Part shown: piece after piece, positions 33,714-44,939 of the stretch
Layout: the number at the start of each line of letters is the position of its first letter
Position numbering within the stretch: position 1 is the stretch's first letter
DNA from: Neolentinus lepideus HHB14362 ss-1
Lineage: Eukaryota; Basidiomycota; Agaricomycetes; Gloeophyllales; Gloeophyllaceae
Direction of reading: 5' to 3'
Length of the DNA: 64,000 nucleotides
Assembly: GCA_001632425.1 (NCBI GenBank)
Contig: KV425590.1
Location: 186,001-250,000, forward strand
Position numbers and translations under genes: made by a program
Notes under the pieces: generated by a model
Told to the model about the DNA's origin: nothing
Database searches by the model: none
What the model saw: only the letters and a program-made list of their open reading frames with translations

Positions 33714-36677
33714 ATGAGCGAGGATGGCGACCGCAATGATATGCCTCTCGAGGGTCCCCGTTAGTGGTTCTTGAACCGAGCGAGTCTTTTCCCCAGCTAC
33801 AATCCTAACGCATGGCTTAGGGGAGGATGACACGATCAAGATACTGTTGGCTACGGACAATCATATTGGATACAATGAGAGAGACCCGATACGCGGGCAA
33901 GACTCTATCGATACTTTCAAAGAGATCCTCCAGTTGGCTGTCAAGTACGACGTAAGTGGCCGACCATACTGCATTTCATATCTCCTCTTGTGGGTTTTGA
34001 TTCTCAACTTTTACCTTTTACCTCTCTGCATTCCGTCCTATGACACGGATGTTCTGATAGGTTGACCTGATTTTACTTGGTGGAGATCTTTTCCATGAAA
34101 ACCGGCCATCCAGAGACACCCTATTCCAAGTTATGGCGCTCTTGCGAGAATACACCCTAGGTGACAAGCCAATCCAGATAGAGCTGCTCAGCGATCCGGA
34201 TGACGGTAAAGCCGCAGGATTCTCGTGTGTGAATGGAGACGTTCCATTAAAGGCGCATTGCTAACAGCCTGACCAGATTTCCTGCGGTAAATTATGAGGA
34301 TCCAAATTTCAACGTCGCTATCCCGGTATTCTCAATACATGGGAATCATGACGACCCTCAAGGCGCTGGTCCCGTGAGCTCGATAACGTATTCTAACGAG
34401 TACGCTCCTCATTAAACCACAGGAAGGTGCACTATGTGCCCTAGACCTCCTCTCGGCCGCTGGTCTGATCAACTACATGGGCAAATTCGATCTTCCACTG
34501 AACGACAAAGAAGCTCAGAATGCCGGTATCGCTGTAAGACCCGTGCTCCTTAGAAAGGGCAGTACAAAACTCGGCATGTACGGTGTCGGGAACGTCAAAG
34601 ACCAGCGAATGCACTTCGAGTTACGGAGCAATCGAGTGCGGATGTTCATGCCAAGAGACAAAGATAGCTGGTTTAATATCCTTATTCTTCACCAAAATCG
34701 GTATGCTTCCTTGGCTCATAATGCCAAATTATACCAGACTGATTGGCTTCAGGGTCAAGCATGGTCCACAAGAGTTTGTACCGGAGGGAATGTTTGACGA
34801 CAGCATCGACTTAGTCATCTGGGGACACGAACACGATTGTCGTATTGTACCCGAACCAGTGGCAGGGAAGAAGTATTACATCTGTCAACCTGGCTCTTCA
34901 GTAGCGACATCCTTGGCGGATGGCGAGTCATTGGAAAAGTAACCTGTTACTATATAATTCTCTTCTACACGAAATCCTAATACGTTCTTACTTTGACAGG
35001 CATGTGGCATTGCTTCAGATCCAAGGGAAAGAATTCCAAATGACACCAATACCTCTTCGGACCGTACGGCCTTTTGTATTAGATGAGGTTGTCCTAAGCG
35101 AGGAGACCGAGACTGGTGGTTTCGATCTGACTGACCAGATGGAAATTACAAAATATCTGAAGTCAAGGGTAAGTTGATGTTCTTTGTCACGTATTCATCT
35201 CACATCTGGGCTCTAGGTCAACACCCTCATTGATCAAGCTAACACACTTTGGGACGAACGTAATGCACGTGCTGTGGAAGAAGGCGAAGATGAGCTCCCA
35301 AGAATGTTGCCTCTTGTCAGACTCAAGGTGCTTGACTGTTTTGTCCCATGATAATGGTTTCAACTAACAGTTTGAAGGTCGACACCACCGGCGTCCCCGA
35401 AATGTCCAACCCCATCCGATTCGGGCAAGAATTCTCGGGGCGCATCGCAAACCCGCGGGATGTCCTCACTTTTCATCGCGCCAAGAAGGTGGCTGGACGC
35501 TCAGGTAAAGTGACCGTGGACCAGCCAGAGCTCAGCATCGACGACCCGGAACTCTCGATCACCGAGAAGCTTAGTCGGGTGCGAGTGCAGACGCTGGTAC
35601 AGGAGTATCTTGCGGCGCAGGAGCTGCAGCTGCTTGCCGAGGGAGGGATGAGTGACGCGATACAAGTGTTTGTGGATAAGGATGATCCCCACGCGATTGA
35701 ATCGTGAGTTCCGTAAATAACAGGGGGTTGAGGCTGTGATGGAGCGTTTTGTTCTTTTGACGCTAGGCATGTAAAGGCAGCCTTAAAGTCGCTGCTAAAG
35801 GAGGTCCAAGCCAACGGCGATATGGACGAGGACGATCTGGAAGAAGCGGTAAGTTTCATGCCAACATCCCCCCGCTCGCTATAGCTAAGACAAGCGCCTC
35901 CCTTCTAGCTCGCTAAAGCAAAGGAACAGCAAGAGAAAGAATACGCGGAGAAAGAACGGCAAACAGCCTCGAAATCCAAGGCATGTGTCTATATGATCTC
36001 TCCCTTCCATTTTACGTTAATATCATGTGCCAGGGCAAATCCAAGGCTGGAGAAGAGTCAGACGCATCTGTCGACTCAATGATGATGGAAGTCGACGCCG
36101 GAGGTGGGTCCGACTTTGAGGCCCTGGACGACTCGGATGTACCTCCGCCGAAGAAGAAGGTACCTGCAAAGAAGGCCCCTGCAAAGAAGGCGGCTGCTCC
36201 GAAAAAGGCTCCTGCGAAGGGTAGGGGAAAGAAGGTTGTGGTGAGTTCGTATCAACTAAGCTATGTAGACTTTGGACCCTGATCCTCTCCACGTCCATAA
36301 GTTGCCATCTGATGATGATGATGATGACGACGACGACGATGTGGAGGAAGAGGCACCCAAACCTACCAAACGAACAAACCGAGCTGCGGTCCTGAGGTAC
36401 CTTATTCTCTTGTATTTCTAAGATTGCATGTCAATTAATCCCTGGGCGCTGAAGTGAAACAACTACCGCGAAAAGGCCTGCCGCCAAGAAGTCCGCGAGT
36501 AGTGGCAAGCAGGTGACCCTCAGCTTCGCGCCATCCGGGACGAGCCGCACCTCAAGTGCGGCCGCGTCACGTTCGAGGGCTAAGACTGCGCAGGTGGTGA
36601 GTGCAGATCGCGTGTCGTTATGTTGGACCAACTGATGACATGGTTTGCAGGTGGAGATCGATAGTGATAGTGAATGA
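33714..36677 (+). CDS. MRE11: MRE11 double-strand-break repair nuclease
   Basis: This is the nuclease subunit of the MRE11-RAD50-NBS1 complex, acting in nuclear double-strand-break repair. ATG is at 33714. The phosphoesterase motifs are complete: [49 protein letters not shown] and WGHEHDC, then [10 protein letters not shown]. The cap domain follows ([55 protein letters not shown]). The C-terminal third is low complexity: acidic patches, a Lys/Ala/Pro run ([14 protein letters not shown]), an acidic poly-Asp exon near 36310 and a Ser-rich end closing at TGA 36675. At least eight introns are recognisable. Length and architecture are normal for a fungal MRE11 with a DNA-binding, poorly conserved tail. 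Confidence 0.93.
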
Positions 36678-36968
36678 GCAACACTTTCTATAGATCATGC
36701 TCGACCGTTGTTGTATTTCTTTTGTTTCATCTAGCACCGTCCGTGGGTGTGATATTGCGACTCTGATGTTTGATGCGCTGATCTGTAATGGAACCCTACG
36801 ACAGCCTCGAGGTTCTCCTGTTCTGACTCTCGTAAGTTTCAGATGTCCCAATGTATGTTCTTAATTACTGCATGTCGATCGGAGAGGGTTTCGTTCGCCC
36901 TAAGGCTACTTGTTTTCCTTCGATCCTCGTTTCTACAGCTCCAGTGTTCACCCATGGCAGACCTTTCC

Positions 36969-39900
36969 TCACCACCCGAACATCGTCTCTGCATCTTTGA
37001 ATCCCCATTTCTCCAAGTTGGGTCGACCCGCCTTTTCTACCAAACCCGGAGGACCGCAAACGAAGACAGCGGTGTTGCCAGCGGGCTCGAACATGTTCTC
37101 CTATTGAAAAGTTCAGCAGGTGGAACGGATACTCGAAGCTGAAGTCGTGCTGACTTTCATGATCTTCTCGTCGAAATGACCCGATCCTCCATGTTTCTTC
37201 CACTCATCCTCATCCTTGGGATGACTGAGAACGTTCCACATCTCAAACTGGCCCTTACTCTTCTCGACAAGGCCGTTCAACTCCTTGTAGAGTAGCATAT
37301 CGTCCTCAGAATTGTTGCAATTGATCAGCTTTAGCCTCGTATCATCTGATTCATCCTCGACGATTGCGTGTATGAGTTGGTAATGAGGCGTGATCCCAGA
37401 TCCACCAGCAAGGAGGTTGATCTTGCTGAAGTTGAATTCCTTTCCGTCGACGGTAAACTTGCCCTTCCCCAAGTAAACAATTTCTCCCATGGGACCCTTG
37501 GCATCGATTTGTTCGCCAATCTTGATACAGTCTAAGTAGTTGCCAATCGTACCGCCGGGAGGGAACTTTCCCTTCTCATCAGGAAAATAACTAGAGATGA
37601 TCACATGGTTGACTTGATTACCATCTCAAAGGCAACGATGACTTACGTCTTCACAACTAACTCGAAAGTACCGTCATCTTCGGAAGCAAGGATAGGACGC
37701 GTCGGAGTGTAAGGCCGAGTGACCATCTGGTCTCTGAAGTGCGCTCCCTGGGTAGCATTACAGCCGTTCCAGAGCGGGACAGTGGGGGAGACGCACAATG
37801 ATGACGTGGTTGCCAATCGGCAAACCAAGCTTTCCTGGCTTCCCGTCTTTACCTGGCGGCATCTCGAAGACGTATCTCCGGGTATCATATGACAACTCGT
37901 CCCTCTGAATCAAGGTGACAGGGCACCAGCTACGGTAACATGAGGCCCAATTGTCGTACCGATCACTTAGGATATCACTCGCCTGTACTTCTGCATCGGA
38001 TAGCCTTCCCTAGCCATGGCATCCTTCTCGCGAGCTTCCGCAGCGCGTTTGGCATCTTCCTATAAGGGATATGCATCAACATATCGCCAATCCCCACCAC
38101 CCTTACCTTCATCAACTCGATACCCTTCTTCGTAAGCGTTCCGATGTAGCACTCATCACGCTTCCTAGATTAGTCTGTAAGCAAAGGCAAAGCTCTATCA
38201 CTTGGACCAGCTACTGACTGATTGGCATAATCGTCGTGGATGCTAACACCTGTGAGATACAAGTGACGTAACACAATCTGGCAGTACGTACCTGGAATAC
38301 TCAAGCGTGGTCTCTGTATGACACTTCCCAGCATGCTAAGGACCTCCTGAATACAACACACTACCGGCACACAGCAGTGGATCTTACCGGTAATATAGCA
38401 TTCGCTCCGCCGGGATGCCAACTCAACACCGACGTCACATCATACACCTTGTTATTTATCACCTACAACCCCCAACGACAATCAGTACACCAGAGGCATG
38501 ACAGCAGCACCACAATCGCTACTCACAATCCAGCAATCATCCTTACTCGCATGCTTCGCAACCTCTTCAATCGTAAATTGCTTATCCCCGTCTCCCAACT
38601 CAGAAGCTTTCGCCTCAGCCTCTATCCTAGCCTGCTCCTCAGGTGACGGTTTCATCCATCCGTCATCAGACAAAGGTACCGTCGGGTGCTTCCATCTCTG
38701 GACCAGCTTGCCCGACTCCTTGTCCCTAACCATTGTGGACTTGACTGCAAATACTGAGTTGTTCATCATTCCTGACAAGTTCCACGTCTATAAGATGATG
38801 ATGAGCTCTTTATCCGGTGCATCAGGTGGGGGAGACTTACAATATGATCAGGTTGTGTGTTCTATCGAAGTAACGATGGGCTACATCAGTATCCAAGTGT
38901 TCAAGACATGGACACATCCTTACCTTCGAGACATCCCAAGCACGGCACCTAATCTCCTTTGCAGCCATCACATCCTCGATTTTGACATCACAATACCAGT
39001 GCATCCAGGTCCAGTACTTGCGCCCGTGGCGAAGAGGTGCACCAGGGAACCGACTAGCCAGCCCAAATTGAACGTTAGGATGATGTTCTCTTTAAAGACG
39101 ATGCGGAAATGTACCGGAAACAGTACTTCCACGTCAGTCCCTCGTCAAGGCTGACTTCCATCTTCGTAATCTCAGTTCCTCCGCCAGCATACGCGTACCC
39201 TTGGATCTTATACTACACCGGTTACAAGCAATAACCATCACCTCCCTAGACATCATTTCCGAATGTGAATGAAGGAAACGCACTGTATCCTGGTCAGCAG
39301 TCACCTCCTCTCCATGTGCCGGATGACATATCACACTGTTCAATATCTGCTCATAACAAGCAGTCGACGGATGGTGATAGAAGACCTGGCAGAAATTTCA
39401 CGAACCCTCTTGATCACGCGGTCCAGCAAAACTATATGAGGACTCACCTTCGCCAGTAGACTGTCCTGCTCCGTCACAAACGACGGCAACACACGGCTAG
39501 TCCCCATCAGCCAAAATCTTACCACTCACAACCGAAGAATTACTCACTTATCCCAGATCTGTCCCAAACCAGTCAGCTTCTCGACAACCCTCGCACACCG
39601 TACGACAAACACCCACATGATACCAATTCTTACTCTCCTCCTCACTAACCCACAGCTTCTTCAACCACTTGACCGCCCGTCCTCCGACGAAACCAGGAAT
39701 AATCGAGCGCAACGGGTACCCGTGGTCAGGATGCAGCACCCTACCGTTCATTTCATACGCAAGCATAACATCATTCGTCTTGTCCATCGCGTACATGTAT
39801 GGGATCGACGTGCCGTACGGACCGCTAGAGCACTGGTCCGCGCCTACGAATGATCAGACGAGGTCCTAAGTAGGAATGAAAAGCCATACCTTCGTAGTGA

Positions 39901-41759
39901 ACGTACCACCTCTTCCCTGGAGGTGGACTCTCGGGCGCACCGCAGGAAAGGAGTAAATCCCTTAGTAAAAGCCCTTTCCAGTATACACAACTCGTCGCAC
40001 CAGCACCCCAACCGTAGCCCTTAGATTTCTACACAAATTAAACAGTGACACTCAATATCAGTACACGTTCGGACAGGGCAGATAACGAAAGACAAACATA
40101 CCTTGATCAAATTGACTTCCTTCCTCCTATTCCCATCACATGCAATAGTCACAGGTATACATACAGACGACAACTCAGCCAACTCATCCATAGTGAAGTC
40201 CCTTGAATTAGGCAGTATATCAGCAGGTTGCGAGAACACACTCAGTGTATGCGTCTCCCAGTTGAGTTTTGGGACTTCGCCTATATTGAAGGCGCATATA
40301 ATCAGCATACAGCCGGTAAACTCACGAACGGCGCTCAGGCATAGAGCAGTGAAGACAAAGACGCACCATGATTCCGGACGTAATGCAATCTTGTCGGAGT
40401 GATCAACCCTGCATCGAACAACTGCGTCAAGGGCGGCTCAGCGTTCAACGGACTCTTGCCCGTGAGGCGGATGAGCGCTGGCGAGCGTGGAATCCTGAAA
40501 TAATAGGGTCAGTGGTTAGCAACGAGAAGAATGATTAGGTCGGTGTCTTACCAGTTGTCGGGAATGAACTGATCATCCTCTGAGATATACATCTCGAGAT
40601 TATCGGGAGGAGTCGGGTGCGCGACAATGCCATCACTGACGAAGACTCGATATTCAGCTTATACGAATAAAGACAAGAGATATACTGGTTCTTCAAGGTG
40701 GAGAAATGCTGCTCTTCCTCGATAATGTGGTTAATGAAGTCCTCTTCTTCTTTGCTCCTCTGCACGATGAATGTCAGAGAGTACTAGATGCTGAGAACAA
40801 ACAAAGAGGAATACGTGCGGGCTTCAGTTCTTCTTTTTGATCCTCCTGCTCCTTGCTATCATCATCTTGCTTGCTATCATCGTTCTTCTCTTCATCATTC
40901 TGGTCCTGTATCCGCAACATCAATTTTAATATACTAACCGACAGCATGCAGACGCACCGGCTTCTCCTCTATGTTGTCTTTCGTATTCTCCTTTTGTTTG
41001 TCCTCTAGAAAATTACAGTTGAACAATCTCACGTGAAATCAAGCTAACGAAACCTACCCTCGTTCGAGCCGCCCTCTTGGTTTTTCTTATCAGCCTCTTC
41101 CTTCTTTTCCTTCTCTTTCTCAGCCTTCTCTCTCTCGGCTTCCGCCTTCTCCTCCTCCTCCGTCTTCCAATCCTTGATATCACTTTCGGTCTAAATATGC
41201 CTCAGACATCGTGCATATATTCACGATAAACCCACGAGACAGACCGTAGGCAAGACAAATCGAGCTAGTGCATGTCTAGAACCCGGTCCGTTACCATTTA
41301 CAAACCTATAATCCACGAACGCCGCCTTCGCATCTCGGACACTCCAAATCTTGCGGTTACCTTTCTCGTCAACTCCCTTCGCAATGCACTCAGCAATCTT
41401 GCGCTCCTGGTCATACTGCTTCTGAGGGCCGAGCGTCGTCTTCTGCGGGATCATCCTATCGTGTCCCGCCTCAGGATCCTCGGTAATACCTGCACGGCGG
41501 CCGTCGAGACGGGAGTGACCCGACTTCGCCGAGAAGCTGTGAGGGTTGGTCGTGTAGTTGTTTTCTTCGTGCTTGACTTCATGGGGTTTTGCATAGCGAT
41601 ACGACGACGACGGCTTGAGAGACGTCGGGTGACCTCCTGGACCGGTGTAGTTGACAGGGTACCCTACGACATAACTTAGTATAGAGTATATATTGAAACA
41701 CACGCGACGCGCTTACGATGGTTGTAGTCGATGGGCTTGTCGCTCGAGGTCTGGGACAT
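36969..41759 (-). CDS. Nitrate reductase (assimilatory, Mo/heme/FAD)
   Basis: It reduces nitrate to nitrite in the cytosol using NAD(P)H. ATG at 41759 starts MSQTSSDKPIDYNHR. An N-terminal region of short, very charged exons follows (Glu/Lys/Asp-rich, 41170-40800). Then comes the molybdenum domain with LHYVRNHG, VTIACDGNRRKEVN (Mo-coordinating Cys), GWGAGATSCVYWKG, YGTSIPYMYAM, GYPLRSIIPGFVGGRAVKW, WYHIWDNRVLPSF and RKYWTWMHWYCDV. The linker GMMNN leads to a cytochrome b5 domain (FTIEEVAKHASKDDCW, SWHPGG), the FAD domain (TRPYTPTRP) and the NAD(P)H domain (LLAGGSGITPHYQL, CGPPGLVEKAG), ending MFGW with TGA at 36969. The gene is extremely intron-rich and contains an 11-base microexon at 39548-39558. 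No nitrite reductase or nitrate transporter lies within the window. Confidence 0.92.
39548..39558 (-). other. 11-base microexon of nitrate reductase
   Basis: On the minus strand gggacag precedes and gtgagt follows the bases ATCTGGGATAA. Splicing it between the exon ending in TGGTATCAT (donor gtgggt, near 39612) and the exon beginning CCGTGTGTTGCC gives the conserved run WYHIWDNRVLPSF in phase. Skipping it, or reading through either intron, breaks the frame. Confidence 0.8.
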
Positions 41760-43386
41760 GGCGCAAGCAAAGAAAAAGGAGGTCGATGAAACATTAATAT
41801 TGCGGACGCACCTCGGTTATATATGCCGAGGACTGGATGTGAAGAGTGATTTGATGACGTTTGTCTCGTATATGAAACGTCATCTCTATATCGGGCAGAC
41901 GACAGCTTTTGGTAAAGTGACTGTTGTGATATTTCTGTCCCAAGGAGCTATCCAGACGGTTTATGCCGGGCGTTGCATGAGAAAAATTTCATCCTTGACT
42001 CTGCACGTAAGCAGCACGACCGGCCCATGAACTTGAGGCAACAGAGGTGTGAGAAGTCAAGAGACTTGATTCTTATTATACAGTACGTTCTGAGTAGCGC
42101 TTGAAAGTACAGCACAGAACATATCGGACAGAAGATGTCCAGGCTTTCGATTCCCCAGACGCGCTACAGACATTTTGAAGCGAGATCTTGATAGGAAAGT
42201 GTGAGCAAAGCCATGCATCCGTCATATATGAGTGTCCCAAGCCGTAAGGATCAATATTTCCTTTCTACTTAGAGTAGTCTCGTAGAGGTTCGAACTTCAA
42301 TTAAGCGCATTTTGCTATTTGCGCCAGAGAGCAGATATTTGGGACTTTCGATATAACCCCTAACCACGTACGCGCCTCGCGCTCCACCAATCAGAGCGCA
42401 GAGCGTGGTAATCCGAAAGCTCACGGGTATATACAGAAGTCGCATCGTCTCCACATCACAATATCTCCTTCGCATATATAGGGTCCTATAACGCCTACAT
42501 AATAATATCTTCGGATAACATTGTATCAATGAGCCACACAAGGCTGGTCATCAGACTTAAGTGAAGTGGTATTCAGGGCCTGTGCAATTCCGCTTTCCGG
42601 AAAAGAAGCTTGTGTAGTGACGGCGTAAGGCCTTGCCAAGGTATGTAGTTTGTAGCCATGTACCTTCATCAAACAGAATTGATCTTGAAGTTATGTACAT
42701 TGCTGTTAAAAATTAATTACCAAGCTACGATCACTTCAAAAGGCAACGCTACGAGCACCTCCGCTCGTACAGGCTCTTAGAGATGTATTATTTTATAATT
42801 CCATCCGGAACGAGTTTAAACATCGCAACTTGTCTCAAGCAGGTCTTTATTATCCGAGTAGTCTATTAAAAGGTCAGTGAGGTTAAAGTTTACAAGGCAC
42901 TAGTCCTCGCGTGAACTGTGTACATCGGACCAACAAGATATCGATGTCCAGACAGGGAGCATGAGTTTGTTGATAATATTATCTTACGATATATAAAAGG
43001 TGCGCAGCAATGTGTCATTCGGGCTGTCATCTCGGTACCTAGTGGCAGAGATCTCGGAGTGCACTCTCTCGGGGAGCGACGAGACCGTATAAGATCCGCG
43101 ATTTATCTGTGAAAAGATTATGAATACTGCGATAGTAAAGATGGTATGGGAACAGTCGCTGTGAGACGAGCATGAAGGGCATATGGAGACAACAGGCCTT
43201 TGTTGTAGGTCCACTGTACCATAGCATTGAAGTTACATTGTCGTCCCAGATTAATATTCCCTATATCCAGCGAATTTGCCGCCAACTGACGGACATCAAT
43301 ACATTTAACAGTATTGTACTGGAAATTATTAAAATGTTAGCCCATCTTTCGTCCTCACATAACTTGAATTCCCAATAATACTATCC
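41760..43386. other. Nitrate reductase upstream region; no gene seen
   Basis: This is 1.6 kb between two minus-strand genes. It must hold the nitrate reductase promoter. Short open frames have no recognised content. A 45-base fragment resembling the neighbouring carrier-like gene lies at 42717-42761. Confidence 0.5.
42717..42761 (-). pseudogene. Fragment duplicated from carrier-like gene
   Basis: The plus-strand bases from ttacc through agctacgatcacttc and ggcaacg to agcacctc match 44092-44136 inside the gene at 43387-44721, at roughly 85 percent by eye. Only this exon edge is preserved, so it is a partial duplication remnant. Confidence 0.6.
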
Positions 43387-44721
43387 TCAAACAACACCGT
43401 ACCAATGGAGTATAAAGACAATCACGGCGAAAGTAAGCCGTAAACCCTCAACCAGACAGAGCATCCACCCGCGGTATAGGGCCCTCCAGCCTTCCTCACG
43501 AACGATGCCTTTGATGCAGTCGACAAGCCCAGTATACAGCTCCTCACGCAACCTAGCAGGTACTAGTTAGCATATCTCATAATTGGATCCTTTGTGGAGA
43601 ACCGTCGCTCACTGGACAACATCATCGTCATCAGAGTACCTCCTCGCCTCTACTTCGTCTCTCATATCCTCGGAGTCGAGCTCAATTGCAGCGTTCTTCT
43701 GGATATTTTGCACCGCTAACCGCGTCGCGACCGTTTTCAGCGGCATTCCACTGGCCCACTTGACAGCAAACACGACGAAAATCAACAGAATGTTCAGAGC
43801 AATGCCTCCAGTGTCGGCGACATGAGAAGGCTGCCGCGCACGCGCTGCAATATAGAAATTGAGACCTGTGTAAATTCGCTGCGCGATCACTTCCACTCCG
43901 CTCAAGAGGAGTAGCGAAGAAGCGAATCCTGGGATCGAGTATAGGATCCAAGGCTTGCGAAGTTCCGCTTTACTCAGCAAGCAGCGGAGAGAAAATGTAG
44001 GATGGAACCACGGCAATTGGTATGGAGTGACGATGCAGCTATATTGAACAAGGGTTATGCTGAAATTCTCAGCAATGCTGCACGAGATCACTTACCGAGC
44101 TACGATCACTTCGAATGGCAACGATATCAGCACCTCAACGATCGTGTTCACTACGATCTGTGCAATTGCCCCATACACAGTCGCAGGTGCCCTGTATACA
44201 TGTGTGGTGAAATACACGACAATAAGCATCACGAGTTTGATGATAAAGGGAACTGGAATGAGTCAGGTCCGAGCAATCAGCGTTCGGTGGGATAGACGTG
44301 GAATGGGAGGTATACCGCAGGCTTTGATCAATCCCTGGGCACCCTATCGATGCCATGGAGATCACGCACCGACCCAAATATTGTACTATCTCGTACATAC
44401 CTCTATCTGCAAGATCCTCTTACGCATCGTGAAGTAGGTAGTAGGCGCCGGCTCGGACAGGGCAAACACTTCTTCCCCCTCTTGTTCCCCTTCTTCAAGT
44501 CTGAGAGTCTTCGGGGCGTAGTTGGCCATAACCCTGGTTATAACGTTCAAGAAGGGTAATATTACGCCCAATCCCCAGAACAGAAATGCCCCGACATATA
44601 TGCATACGAGGAATGGAATAATGTTTGTGCCATTACTGCGAGGGGTGACATAGAGACCCAGAATACCGGCGCCACAGAAAGCTGCAGATATGGCGGCCAA
44701 CGTCTTCTTAGATTCGAGCAT
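43387..44721 (-). CDS. Mitochondrial-carrier-like membrane protein
   Basis: ATG at 44721 starts MLESKKTLAAISAAFCG. The protein has several membrane segments (AAFCGAGILGLYV, FLVCIYVGAFLFWGLGVILP, PFIIKLVMLIVVYFTTHVY, WILYSIPGFASSLLLLSG, LNILLIFVVFAVKWASG). A last exon carries LREELYTGLVDCIKGIVREE then GWRALYRGW, the PxD/E-x-GxxxxYRG-like half of a mitochondrial carrier repeat. The classical three-fold carrier signature is incomplete, so it resembles divergent carrier-type proteins of the outer membrane (Ugo1/SLC25A46-like) more than a metabolite exchanger. An acidic loop (DSEDMRDEVEARRYSDDDDVV) precedes the last exon. The stop is TGA at 43387. The transported substrate, if any, is unknown. Confidence 0.65.
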
Positions 44722-44939
44722 CACAAGCACACTGGGAAGTTGGGGACGAGGACGGTTGTGTGTTCACATATCACGCTTATAAACCCGAAGCTGTGCTGTG
44801 AGAGTCGCCTAAGTGTCCGTGATCCCGGCGACCATCACGGCGCGCACTGCGCACTGCGCAGTACCCATATCCGCTCATGGGCCAATAAGTGCAGACATTC
44901 TTTACCTTGGCTGTCGACTAGTCTTCTGTTGACAATATC

